A stretch of 64,000 nt of DNA, taken from Micromonospora siamensis (lineage in GTDB: Bacteria > Actinomycetota > Actinomycetes > Mycobacteriales > Micromonosporaceae). The notes beneath the pieces were generated by a model. It saw only the letters and a list, made by a program, of their open reading frames with translations. It did no database searches and was not told the DNA's origin. The stretch is from contig NZ_LT607751.1 of assembly GCF_900090305.1 (NCBI RefSeq), positions 1,860,001 through 1,924,000 on the forward strand, written 5' to 3'. Both the position numbers and the translations under genes were made by a program. Positions 17,958 through 25,870 of this stretch are shown here, piece by piece; position 1 is the first letter of the stretch; every line of letters starts with the position of its first letter.

Positions 17958-18557
17958 TCAGGACCGCGGCCAGGTCGGGGGGCGGCCGACCAGCGCGAGG
18001 ATCCGGGCCAGCGGGTCGGGCTCGTCGGGGGCGGGCAGGCGGGGGGCGAAGGCGGCGCCGGGCGCGAGCCGCCCGCTGCCGTCCGGGATGGCCTCGGCGA
18101 CCGGAACGGCGGCGTGCAGCAGCTGCGCCGGCAGCGTGAACGGCAGGTCGAGTGACCGGGCGACGTCCCAGCCGTACACGACGTAGTCGATGAAGTGGAA
18201 GCTGACGGCCCGCAGGCCCGGCACCCGTACCTCCGCGCCGAATTCCGGGAGGGCGAACGTCCGCTCCGGCACGTCGGGTGCGGCGAAGGCGGCGATGACC
18301 TGCTCGGCGGCGTCGGCGTACTCCGTCGCGGGGTCGTCGCCGAGTGGACGGGTCTGCCACTCGTCCAGGGAGGTGCCCCGGCCGGCGGCCGAGGCGGCGA
18401 ACCCGCGGTGCTGCGCGGTCATGTGCGCCAGCAGCGCGGCCAGGTCCCAGCCGGCGCAGGGTGTGGGCCGGCCGAGGTCCTCCGGGCGTACGCGGTCGAC
18501 CAGTGCCATGGTCGCCCGTACCGCCGTCTCGTCGTGGGCGCGAAGGTCGGGAGTCAC
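17958..18557 (-). CDS. TIGR03086-type mycothiol-dependent metalloenzyme-like (DinB fold)
   Basis: 199 residues from the GTG at 18557. The maleylpyruvate isomerase N-terminal type four-helix bundle is recognised by PTPCAGWDLAALLAHMTAQHRGF, with the metal histidine in LLAHM, and by FHFIDYVVYGWDVARSLDLP, which carries the other metal ligands typical of TIGR03086 proteins. These enzymes often use mycothiol, the actinobacterial thiol. The substrate is unknown. It is divergent from the TipA-like MerR gene (103 bases between starts). Confidence 0.85.
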   Translation of the reverse strand: MTPDLRAHDETAVRATMALVDRVRPEDLGRPTPCAGWDLAALLAHMTAQHRGFAASAAGRGTSLDEWQTRPLGDDPATEYADAAEQVIAAFAAPDVPERTFALPEFGAEVRVPGLRAVSFHFIDYVVYGWDVARSLDLPFTLPAQLLHAAVPVAEAIPDGSGRLAPGAAFAPRLPAPDEPDPLARILALVGRPPTWPRS

Positions 18558-18606
18558 CTGTGCGAGCCTACGACGACGGACCGGTGGGCGCGTGCCCGTG
18601 GCGCGC

Positions 18607-18637
18607 TTGACCCTCACGTCGCGGGAGGCGGCAGCCT
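18607..18637 (+). promoter_or_regulatory. MerR/TipA-type promoter with 19-bp spacer
   Basis: TTGACC (18607-18612) and CAGCCT (18632-18637) are 19 bases apart, the long spacing typical of MerR-activated promoters. The spacer carries the dyad CCTCACGTCGCGGGAGG (18612-18628), close to the CCTCACGT-type operators of TipA-like regulators. It reads into the regulator gene at 18660, suggesting self-activation. Confidence 0.65.
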
Positions 18638-18659
18638 GGATCGCGGAAGGGAGGGAACC

Positions 18660-19418
18660 ATGGCGTACACGGTGGGACAGGTGGCGCGGGCCGCCGGGGT
18701 GACGGTGCGGACGCTGCACCACTACGACGAGATCGGCTTGTTGTCGCCGGGTGGGCGTACGCCGGCCGGCTACCGCCGCTACGACGACGCGGACCTGGAG
18801 CGGTTGCAGCTGATCCGCTACTACCGCGAGCTGGGGTTCCCGTTGGACGAGATCGCGGCGATCCTCGACGACCCGGCCGCCGACCCGGCGGCGCACCTGC
18901 GTCGGCAGCACGAGCTGCTCACCGGGCGGATCGGGAAGCTGCGGGAGATGGTCGCCGCGATCGAACTCGCGATGGAGGCGAGGAAGATGAACATCCAGCT
19001 GACCCCGGAGGAGCGGTTCCAGGTCTTCGGCGACTTCGACCCGGACGAGCACACCGAGGAGGCGCAGCGGCGCTGGGGCGACACCGATGCGTACCGGCAG
19101 TCGGCCGAGCGGACGGCCCGCTACTCCAAGGACGACTGGCTGCGGAACAAGGCGGAGAACGAGGACTGGGGGCGGCGGTTCGTCGCGGTGATGACCTCGG
19201 GCGTGGCGGCGGACTCGGCGGAGGCGATGGCGCTGGCCGAGGAGCACCGGCAGCTGATCACCCGCTGGTTCTACGACTGCCCGTACGAGCTGCACGTCTG
19301 CCTGGCCGACATGTACGTGGCCGACGAGCGGTTCACCGGGTACTTCGAGACGATCCACCCGGGGATGGCGGCCTATCTGGCCGAGGCGATCCACGCTAAC
19401 GCCATCAGCCGCGCCTGA
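18660..19418 (+). CDS. TipA-like MerR regulator with TipAS ligand domain
   Basis: 252 residues. The N-terminal MerR winged helix is clear (YTVGQVARAAGVTVRTLHHYDEIGLLSP and YRRYDDADLERLQLI), followed by a coiled dimerisation helix (residues 75-110) and a C-terminal TipAS domain of about 130 residues with the typical YSKDDW, RFVAVMTSG and HPGMAAYLAEAI segments. TipAS domains bind thiopeptide and other drugs covalently or tightly and switch on the regulator's own promoter. GGAGGG precedes the ATG. No efflux gene is directly attached. Confidence 0.9.
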   Translation: MAYTVGQVARAAGVTVRTLHHYDEIGLLSPGGRTPAGYRRYDDADLERLQLIRYYRELGFPLDEIAAILDDPAADPAAHLRRQHELLTGRIGKLREMVAAIELAMEARKMNIQLTPEERFQVFGDFDPDEHTEEAQRRWGDTDAYRQSAERTARYSKDDWLRNKAENEDWGRRFVAVMTSGVAADSAEAMALAEEHRQLITRWFYDCPYELHVCLADMYVADERFTGYFETIHPGMAAYLAEAIHANAISRA

Positions 19419-19470
19419 CCGGCGGCCTGCCCCGCGGCGGCCCGCCCCGCGGCGGCCGGCGCGCTCTGGC

Positions 19471-19837
19471 GGCGATGTCCCTCGGGCCGGCCCCGCGCGG
19501 GAGGCGATGTCCCGCGGGGGCCGGCTCGAGCGGGAGGTGATGTCCCGCGCGGGCCGGCTCGCGCGGCGGAAGGCGATGTCCCCACGAGCGTGATGCCTCT
19601 GGGGCATATTCATACCTGTGAGGTATCAGCCTCGCGGAGATGTCCGCCGGCCGGTCGGCCGGACCCGCGCCGGTGTTGTCCGTGCCGGCCGGGCCCGCGC
19701 CGGTGTTGTCGGCGCCGGCCGAGAGCCGGCACCGGGACGCCGACGCCGGCCGGGCGGGTCGCGGGGCCCGACGGGCGGGTCGGCGAGCCCGACGGGCGTG
19801 CGTCCGGTGTCTGGCGGGCGTGCGTCCGGTGTCTGGC
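19471..19837. repeat. Short tandem repeats in a 445-base non-coding gap
   Basis: The gap from 19419 to 19863 has no convincing gene. It holds four degenerate units of about 32-36 bp beginning GGCGATGTCC (starts at 19471, 19503, 19536 and 19572), a 30-bp unit repeated twice at 19661-19720 (containing CCCGCGCCGGTGTTGTC), and a perfect 22-bp duplication at 19794-19837. Units are adjacent rather than spaced, so this is not a CRISPR. Confidence 0.7.
19593..19626. promoter_or_regulatory. Twin 15-bp palindromes
   Basis: ATGCCTCTGGGGCAT (19593-19607) and ATACCTGTGAGGTAT (19612-19626) follow one pattern, ATRCC-N5-GGYAT, with centres 19 bp apart, that is on the same face of the helix. This looks like a cooperative two-site operator. 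The pattern recalls CsoR-type sites (ATACC-N-GGTAT), but no CsoR gene is nearby. The next gene downstream is the monooxygenase at 19864. Confidence 0.5.
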
Positions 19838-19863
19838 GGGCCGGAAGGAACGGGAGATGACGC

Positions 19864-20148
19864 ATGCTGATCGTCGCCGGCACCCTCTACGTCGACCCGG
19901 CCGACCGGGACGCGTACCTGGCCTCGTGCGTGGAGGTGATCCGGGCGGCCCGGTCCGCGCCGGGCTGCGTGGACTTCGCGGTCAGCCCGGACCTGGTCGA
20001 GCCGGCCCGGATCAACGTCTACGAACGCTGGGAGTCCGAGGAGCAGCTGCTCGCCTTCCGGGGCGCCGGACCGAGCGGCGAGCAGGCGGCGGCCATCCGC
20101 GGCGCGGAGGTGCACCGCTTCGTGATCTCCGCCGTCGAGGCCCCCTGA
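19864..20148 (+). CDS. Antibiotic biosynthesis monooxygenase (ABM/YgiN-like) domain protein
   Basis: 94 residues, the usual length of a single ABM ferredoxin-like domain: MLIVAGTLYVDPADRDAYL at the start, PGCVDFAVSPD in the middle and INVYERWESEEQLLAF after it. Such dimeric cofactor-free enzymes oxidise quinone-like substrates or degrade haem in some cases; the substrate here is unknown. GGGAGATGACGC precedes the ATG. The twin palindromes at 19593-19626 lie about 240 bases upstream. A strong terminator follows. Confidence 0.88.
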   Translation: MLIVAGTLYVDPADRDAYLASCVEVIRAARSAPGCVDFAVSPDLVEPARINVYERWESEEQLLAFRGAGPSGEQAAAIRGAEVHRFVISAVEAP

Positions 20149-20164
20149 CGGTTCCCGAACGACG

Positions 20165-20198
20165 AGGCCGCCGCCGCCCGAGTGGGCGACGGCGGCCT
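20165..20198. terminator. Bidirectional terminator between ABM and gntP
   Basis: A 15-bp stem with one mismatch (AGGCCGCCGCCGCCC / GGGCGACGGCGGCCT) and a four-base loop lies between two convergent stop codons. Confidence 0.8.
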
Positions 20199-20217
20199 GG
20201 CCGCGACGAGAAAACCC

Positions 20218-21819
20218 CTACAGGATCAGGTCGAGCAGCATGACGCCGGCGAAGCCGACCACCGAGATGATGGTCTCCATCACCGACCAGCTCTTGATGG
20301 TCTGCCCGACGGTCAGGCCGAAGTACTCCTTGACCAGCCAGAAGCCGGCGTCGTTGACGTGCGAGAAGAACAGCGAGCCGCAGCCGACGGCCAGGGCCAG
20401 CAGGGCGACCTCGGGGCCCTGCAGGGTCGCCGCGAGAGGCGAGACGATGCCGGCGGCGGTGATGGTGGCGACGGTGGCCGAGCCGGTGGCGACCCGGATG
20501 CCGACCGCGACCAGCCAGCCGAGCAGCAGCGGGGACAGGTTCGCGTCCTTGGCCGCGTCGGCGACCAGGTTGCCCACGCCGGCGTCGACCAGGACCTGCT
20601 TGAAACCGCCACCGGCGGCGACGATCAGCAGGATGCCGGCGATGGCCGGCAGCGAGCCGCCGAGGAAACCGGAGACCTGGGTACGGCTGAAGCCGGTCCG
20701 GTAGCCCAGGAAGATCATCGCGAAGATGACGCCGGCGAGCAGGGCCACGATCGGCGTGCCGACGATGTCCAGCGCCTTGCGGCCGCCGGTGTCCTCGGCG
20801 AGGGTCAGCTCGCCGATGGCGCGCAGCAGCATCAGCACCACGGGCAGCAGCACGGTCACCACGGCGGCCCAGAGGGCGGGGGCGCGGCGGGGGCGGGTCT
20901 CCTCGGCGATCGGCTCGCCGGGGTGGCCGGTGCCCGGGTTGACCAGGTCGTCGGAGGTCACCAGGTCGCCGTCGTCGTCGACCGGTCCGCGGCCGGGGGT
21001 GGTGGGCCGGGTGTCGGCCGCTCGGCCGGTGGCCGGGCCGACGTCGGCCGTACCGACGGAGGTGGAGCGGCCGGCGTCGGCTGCACCGCCGGTGCGCCGG
21101 CCGGCGACGGTGAGGGGCCGGCGGGTGGGCAGCAGGGCCTCCGGCGCGGTGGCCGGCACGTACCGGGCGATGAAGTTACCGAAGACCGGGCCGGCGATGA
21201 TCACCGTGGGGATGGCTACCAGCAGGCCCAGGGCGAGGGTCTGGCCGAGGTTGGCGCCGAGGGCGTCGATGGCGACCAGCGGGCCGGGGTGCGGCGGCAC
21301 CAGGCCGTGCAGCACCGACAGGCCGGCCAGCGCCGGGATGCCGATCTTCATCAGGGGTACGTCGACCCGGCGGGAGACCAGCAGCACGATCGGCACCAGC
21401 AGGACCACGCCGACCTCGAAGAAGAGCGGCAGGCCGATCAGCGCGGCCACGCCGGCCATCGCCCAGGGCAGGGCGCCGCCGGAGACCCGGGCGACGACCC
21501 GTTCGACGATGCTGTCCGCCCCGCCGGACTCGGCGAGCATGCCGCCGATCATGGCGCCGAGGGCGATCAGCAGGCCGACGCCGCCGACGGTGGAGCCGAC
21601 CCCGCCGCTGAACGAGGTGACGATCTTGTCGGGCGTGACGCCGGCGACGACGCCGAGCACAGCGGCGCCGAGGATCAGCGACAGGAAGGGATGGACCTTC
21701 CCCCAGGCGATGAGGAGCACCACCGCGGCGATGCCCAGCAGGGCCGCGATGATCAGTTGGGTGTTTCCGGCGTTCGTGAGTGGTTCCGCCGGTGCGGCGA
21801 GAACAGGGGTCACGGTCAA
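20218..21819 (-). CDS. gntP: GntP-family gluconate:H+ symporter
   Basis: 533 residues, with the GntP hallmarks GGVGSTVGGVGLLIALGAMIGGMLAESGGAD and GLVPPHPGPLVAIDALGANLGQ and about twelve membrane helices. It is longer than the usual 440-450 residues because of a low-complexity, charged insert of about 70 residues (about 235-305: many Thr, Gly, Asp, Arg) in a central loop. It imports gluconate for the kinase encoded 20 bases upstream. A TTG at 21819 has GAAGGG five bases before it; a GTG at 21813 is the alternative start. Confidence 0.88.
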   Translation of the reverse strand: MTVTPVLAAPAEPLTNAGNTQLIIAALLGIAAVVLLIAWGKVHPFLSLILGAAVLGVVAGVTPDKIVTSFSGGVGSTVGGVGLLIALGAMIGGMLAESGGADSIVERVVARVSGGALPWAMAGVAALIGLPLFFEVGVVLLVPIVLLVSRRVDVPLMKIGIPALAGLSVLHGLVPPHPGPLVAIDALGANLGQTLALGLLVAIPTVIIAGPVFGNFIARYVPATAPEALLPTRRPLTVAGRRTGGAADAGRSTSVGTADVGPATGRAADTRPTTPGRGPVDDDGDLVTSDDLVNPGTGHPGEPIAEETRPRRAPALWAAVVTVLLPVVLMLLRAIGELTLAEDTGGRKALDIVGTPIVALLAGVIFAMIFLGYRTGFSRTQVSGFLGGSLPAIAGILLIVAAGGGFKQVLVDAGVGNLVADAAKDANLSPLLLGWLVAVGIRVATGSATVATITAAGIVSPLAATLQGPEVALLALAVGCGSLFFSHVNDAGFWLVKEYFGLTVGQTIKSWSVMETIISVVGFAGVMLLDLIL

Positions 21820-21839
21820 TCACGCCCTTCGGTGGACGG

Positions 21840-23381
21840 TCACATGGGCGGTGCGGTGGGTGGGGGTTCCGGCGGCAGGCTGGGTGCCAGCCGTCGCAGC
21901 GACGCGAACGTGGGGACGAGCGCGTCGTACAACTCGGAGAAGAGCGGCAGCAGGGCCGCGTACGTGGCGGCGGCGCCCGGGTCGGGGCGTACCGTCTCGT
22001 CGATCTTGACCAGGTCGGCGGCGACGTCGATGGACTCGATCAGCCCGAGCGCCTGCATGCCCAGCAGGGCGGCCCCGAAACTGGAGCCCTCGTGGCCGGC
22101 GGGGAAGCTCACCGGCATGCCGAGCGCGTCGGCGAGGATCTGCCGCCACAGCGGGCTGCGGGCGAAGCCGCCGCTGGCCCGGATCTCGCGGACCTCGTTG
22201 CCGGCGGAGCGCACCGACTGCAGGACCAGGGCGAGCTGCTGGCAGACCCCCTCCAGGGCGGCGCGGACCAGGTGCTCGCGCCGGTGGCCGTGGGTCAGCC
22301 CGACGTACGCGCCGCGGGGCAGCGCGCTCCAGTGCGGCGCCCGCTCGCTGAGCAGGTACGGCAGCATGATCAGCCCGCCGGAGCCGACGGGCGCCCTGGC
22401 GGCGGTGGCGAGCAGCTCCTCCTCGGCGTGCTCGCCCAGCTCGGGGGCGAGCGCGTCGCCGGCCCACTGGAGCACGATGCCGCCGTTGTTGATCGCCCCG
22501 CCGACCACCCAGCGGTCAGCGGTGAGGGCGTAGCAGAAGACGCCGCCGAGCGGGTCGACGGCGGGCCGTTCCACGGCCACCCGCATCGCGCCGGAGGTGC
22601 CGATCGAGCAGGCCACCACGCCGGGGTGGACCGCGCCGAGGCCGAGGTTGGCCAGCGGCCCGTCGCCGGCTCCGACCACCAGCTTCGTTCCGGCCGGCAG
22701 GCCGGTGGCCTGGGCGGCCTCGGCGGTCAGCCCGGGCAGCACGGTGGTGGTGGGGACCAGTCGGGGCAGTTGCTCCTCGGTGATCCCGGCGCGTTGCAGC
22801 GCGTCCGGGGCCCAGGCCAGCTTGTGGATGTCCATCAGGCCGGTGGCGGAGGCGACGGAGTGGTCGGTGACCAGCGTCCCGGTCAGCCGCAGCAGCACGT
22901 AGTCCTTGATGCCGACCCAGTGCGCGACCCGCTCGAAGAGCTGCGGTTCCTGCTCGCCGAACCAGACCAGCTTGACCATGGGCGACATCGGGTGCACGGG
23001 GGTGCCGGTACGCCGGTGCAGCGCCAGCCCCGCCGGGACCGCGCGCATCCGTTCGGCCTGCCGGCTGGCCCGCGAGTCGGCCCAGGTGATCGACCGGGTC
23101 AGTGGGGTGCCGTCGGCGGCCAGACCGATCAGGCTGTGCATGGCGGTGCTGAACGACAGCCCGGCGACCGGCCCGGGCAGCTGGGCGGCGACCTCGCGGA
23201 TCGTCTCCAGCACCGCGTCGTAGATCAGCTGAGGGTCCTGCTCGGCGTACCCGGGGTGCGGCTCCTCGAGCGGGTAGCCGACGGAGTGGGAGGCGAGCTG
23301 CCGCCCGGAGGCGTCGTAGGCGACGGATTTGGTGCTGGTGGTGCCGATGTCGACGCCGACTACCACCGCCGTGTCCGCCAC
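21840..23381 (-). CDS. gntK: FGGY-family gluconokinase
   Basis: 513 residues. The FGGY sugar-kinase fold is marked by the N-terminal phosphate loop VVGVDIGTTSTKSVAYD, the middle IGTSGAMRV segment and the C-terminal adenosine motif IRASGGFARSPLWRQILAD. The sequence follows the gluconate kinase branch (AMHSLIGLAADGTPLT, ITWADSRA), and the permease gene directly downstream supports gluconate as substrate, giving 6-phosphogluconate for the pentose phosphate pathway. The GTG at 23381 has GAGGGGG seven bases upstream. No GntR-type regulator is adjacent. Confidence 0.88.
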   Translation of the reverse strand: MADTAVVVGVDIGTTSTKSVAYDASGRQLASHSVGYPLEEPHPGYAEQDPQLIYDAVLETIREVAAQLPGPVAGLSFSTAMHSLIGLAADGTPLTRSITWADSRASRQAERMRAVPAGLALHRRTGTPVHPMSPMVKLVWFGEQEPQLFERVAHWVGIKDYVLLRLTGTLVTDHSVASATGLMDIHKLAWAPDALQRAGITEEQLPRLVPTTTVLPGLTAEAAQATGLPAGTKLVVGAGDGPLANLGLGAVHPGVVACSIGTSGAMRVAVERPAVDPLGGVFCYALTADRWVVGGAINNGGIVLQWAGDALAPELGEHAEEELLATAARAPVGSGGLIMLPYLLSERAPHWSALPRGAYVGLTHGHRREHLVRAALEGVCQQLALVLQSVRSAGNEVREIRASGGFARSPLWRQILADALGMPVSFPAGHEGSSFGAALLGMQALGLIESIDVAADLVKIDETVRPDPGAAATYAALLPLFSELYDALVPTFASLRRLAPSLPPEPPPTAPPM

Positions 23382-23659
23382 CGGTACGCCCCCTCGCCTG
23401 CGGTGCCGGCAGCCTCGTCGCCGCCGGCTGCGGCTGACGTTACCCACGGCTGACCGGTGCTGCACGGTGTGCTGCATCTCCCCAGCTCGGACTGGGTTTT
23501 TGCCGTCCGGAACATGAATCGACGCGCCCGCATCGCCCTAACGTGCCGCTTACTCCGCCGTTCGGGCAGAACGTCGGCTTCGCCGGCTCCGCCCCGCTCG
23601 CGTCGACCGTTGATCCGGATGACACCCCGGTTGGTGGTTCGCACGGCGAAGGAGTCGGC

Positions 23660-24766
23660 GTGGCGGAGACTGATACGACGGGTTCCACCTGGCGGTACCG
23701 GTGGGCGTACCGGCAGAACGAGCGGCGGCAGATCGCGTTCCGCGACGCCGAGCGAGCGTGGCGCCGCCGCGACGAGGAGTTGCGCCGGCTGCGGGCCGCC
23801 GCGGCGGCACTGAGCGGAACGCCCGGTACCGGGCTTCCGGTCGAGCTGGGCCCCGGCGAGACGGTCTTCTGGACCCAGCCGGGGGCGCAACTGGTCGAGG
23901 TGCGGCACACCGCCGTGCTGCCCGCCCCCGAGCTGCGGGTCGAGGCGGATCCGCCGCCGCTGCGCGGCCGGCGCCCGGACGGGCTGAAGGTGGTCGACGC
24001 CGGGCTCGCCGTGCTCACCAACCGCCGGCTCATGCTGGCCGGCGGTCGCGGCCGGCGCGACTGGGCGTACGCGAAGATGACCGGCCTCGCCCACGACCCG
24101 GCGGCGCCGGTCACCCTGATCCAGGTCCTCGACCGGCGTGGCACCTCCGGCCTGCTGCTGCCCGCGGCGGGCGCGGCCGAGTTCCGGTTCACCCTGACGT
24201 TGGCCTTCGCCGAGGCGATCGAGCAGCGCCACGCGGTGCTCGCGCAGCTCGACGAGCTGATCGCCGAGCACGCCCAGCGGGAGCCGTTGCGCCCGTCGAT
24301 CGTCACCCCGGCCCAGGCCCGGCTCTCGGCCCGGGTACCGGGTGGCCGGCGTACCGTCGCGGTGGCCGCCGCGTTCGCGCTGATCGTGCCGGCGGTGCTG
24401 CTGGAGTCGGAGCCGCCGGTGCAGACGGACGTGGCGGTGGCCGCGACCCCGGCGCCCACGCACACGCCGACCCGGCTCGCCCCGGCCGGCCCGGTCGCCC
24501 GCAAGCCCCGGCCGTCGGCGTCGCCGTCCGCGACGGCGGAGCGGCGCTGCGGCGCGCCCCGCAACCCCTTCGGGTACGACTTCTGCGGCGGGGACAGGAT
24601 CCGCCGGCCGGCCCGGGCGGTGTGCGACTTCTTCGACTGCGCGCCCGGATTCTGGCAGGGCAGGGGTTACCTGGTGCAGTGCCGCGACGGCCAGTACAGC
24701 CTCAACGGCGGCCGGCCCGGCGTCTGCGCCCGACACCAGGGAGCCCGCCGCCCGGTGACGATGTAG
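23660..24766 (+). CDS. Hypothetical membrane-anchored protein
   Basis: 368 residues from the GTG at 23660 (GGAG nearby). An Arg/Glu-rich N-terminal helix (residues 8-50) leads to a soluble domain that reads like a PH/bSH3-type lipid or protein-binding fold (VLTNRRLMLAGGRGRRDWAYAKMTGL, the pattern of short PH-like domains). One membrane helix near residue 232 (VAVAAAFALIVPAVLL) is followed by a Pro/Ala/Thr linker and an exported C-terminal domain with eight cysteines (RRCGAPRNPFGYDFCGG, VCDFFDC, VQCRDG), a layout typical of disulphide-stabilised excalibur-like tails. No function is assigned. Confidence 0.72.
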   Translation: MAETDTTGSTWRYRWAYRQNERRQIAFRDAERAWRRRDEELRRLRAAAAALSGTPGTGLPVELGPGETVFWTQPGAQLVEVRHTAVLPAPELRVEADPPPLRGRRPDGLKVVDAGLAVLTNRRLMLAGGRGRRDWAYAKMTGLAHDPAAPVTLIQVLDRRGTSGLLLPAAGAAEFRFTLTLAFAEAIEQRHAVLAQLDELIAEHAQREPLRPSIVTPAQARLSARVPGGRRTVAVAAAFALIVPAVLLESEPPVQTDVAVAATPAPTHTPTRLAPAGPVARKPRPSASPSATAERRCGAPRNPFGYDFCGGDRIRRPARAVCDFFDCAPGFWQGRGYLVQCRDGQYSLNGGRPGVCARHQGARRPVTM

Positions 24767-24846
24767 GCACGGGCCCCTGGCAACGCCTCCGGTGGGTCAG
24801 GAGCCCGTTGCCGACAACGCGCTCCGGCTTGCGCGGGTCGTTCATC

Positions 24847-25229
24847 ATGGTCCGCATGCTCAAGCTCAGGCGTCGCCGTAAGCGCAAGCGCGACGGGTGC
24901 TGCGACGACCCGCTGCCGATGTGCGACCCGAAGGTGCTGGACTGCTGCGACCTCGGCCTGTTCTCCACGCTGCTGACCCTCGGGTCGGTGGCCGCCGGGG
25001 TGACCCGGGCGCCGGTGCCGACCGGGCCGGGCGGGCCGCCATCCTCGGCTACCGACGGTGGCTGTCGCACCGGTGGCCGGGCCGCTGCCGGTTCACCCCC
25101 AGTTGCAGCACGTACGGCCTGGCGGCGGTGGAGCGTTACGGCCTGGCCGTCGGTGGGCGGCTGGCCGCCGCGCGGGTGCGCCGCTGCAAGCCCGGCGTGC
25201 CGTGCGGCACGGCCGATCCGCTGCGCTGA
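24847..25229 (+). pseudogene. yidD: yidD (membrane protein insertion factor), frameshifted
   Basis: The YidD domain lies in one frame at about 25035-25229: YRRWLSHRWPGRCRFTPSCSTYGLAAVERYG and the conserved RRCKPGVP tail. The expected N-terminus (MLKLRRRRKRKRDGCC, Cys-rich, then a hydrophobic LFSTLLTLGSVAAGV) lies in another frame at 24847-25030. Joining them needs a one-base shift in the GC run 25024-25040. YidD helps insert membrane proteins next to YidC. Either the gene is broken or the sequence has an indel error there. This copy stands apart from the usual rnpA-yidC locus. Confidence 0.72.
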
Positions 25230-25326
25230 CGCAGCCCCGCCGGTGGTGCGTCCGCCCGCCGGACGGTCGGTGGACGCGTCGCCCCCGGTCGCTCCGCTGA
25301 ACGCGGCGCACGTCGGTCGGTCTTGG

Positions 25327-25764
25327 TCAGGAGCCGGCGCCGAAGTCCGGTACGGTCAGCGTCCCGTCCTCGGCCAGGGCGAACCCGGGGTTGTGCGCGA
25401 TCTCCCAGACGTGCCCGTCGGGGTCGGTGAAGCAGCCCGCGTACCCGCCGTAGAAGGTCTCTCGGGGCGGCCGGCTCAGGGCGGCCCCGGCCGCCGCCGC
25501 GTCGGCGAGGATCGCGTCGACCTCCTCGCGGGAGCGGACGTTCTGGGCGAGGCTCAGCCCGCCGAATCCGTCGTCGCCGCGGTCGGTCACCCCGGCGTCG
25601 TCGGCCAGCTTGTCGCGTCCCCACAGGACGACGGCCAGCCCGCCGGCCTGGAAGAAGACGGTCTCCTCGACCTCCTGGCCGCGCCAGCCGAGCCGCTCGT
25701 AGAACGCCCGGGCGCGGGCGACGTCGGCGACCCCGAGAGTGATCAGGCTGATCCGCTGCTCCAT
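25327..25764 (-). CDS. VOC-family (glyoxalase-like) protein
   Basis: 145 residues, two beta-alpha-beta-beta-beta modules of the vicinal oxygen chelate fold: ISLITLGVADVARARAFYERLGW at the start and YAGCFTDPDGHVWEIAHNPG near the end, the latter holding the second-module metal glutamate. Substrate unknown; many such proteins are resistance or lactoylglutathione-lyase-like. It faces the membrane-protein/GntR operon, and the operator block at 25789-25858 lies in the 106-base gap, so it may be co-regulated. Confidence 0.85.
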   Translation of the reverse strand: MEQRISLITLGVADVARARAFYERLGWRGQEVEETVFFQAGGLAVVLWGRDKLADDAGVTDRGDDGFGGLSLAQNVRSREEVDAILADAAAAGAALSRPPRETFYGGYAGCFTDPDGHVWEIAHNPGFALAEDGTLTVPDFGAGS

Positions 25765-25788
25765 CCTCGCACCGTATGCGCAGCCGAC

Positions 25789-25858
25789 CTTGTATCAACC
25801 GTTTGACACAAGCCGCCGGTTGGCCGCATGCTGGCTTGTGTCAAACGGCTGATACAAG
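25789..25858. promoter_or_regulatory. Duplicated GntR/YtrA-type operators in a large inverted repeat
   Basis: Two 26-bp arms (25789-25814 and 25833-25858) are inverted copies with one mismatch. Each arm is itself a dyad, CTTGTATCA-N6-TGACACAAG and CTTGTGTCA-N6-TGATACAAG. The pattern suggests a dimeric repressor at two sites 46 bp apart, between a divergent VOC gene and the membrane-protein/GntR operon. The second arm runs into the ribosome site (GAGGAG) of the next gene. Confidence 0.72.
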
Positions 25859-25870
25859 AGGAGTGGCCCT

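Noticed and set aside
19471..19837. CRISPR array
   Set aside because: Units are contiguous without unique spacers and differ from each other; no cas genes are near.
19618..19860. A small Arg/Gly-rich protein in the repeat gap
   Set aside because: The start lies inside a palindrome and the sequence simply translates the tandem repeats.
20182..22533. A 783-codon plus-strand reading frame across gntP and gntK
   Set aside because: It is antisense to two well-supported genes, its product is a Gln/Asp/Arg/Gly mixture with no fold, and such frames are common opposite high-GC genes.
23457..23477. Direct repeat GTGCTGCAY x2 between gntK and 23660 as an operator
   Set aside because: Only nine bases, found once, and no linked regulator; too weak to annotate.
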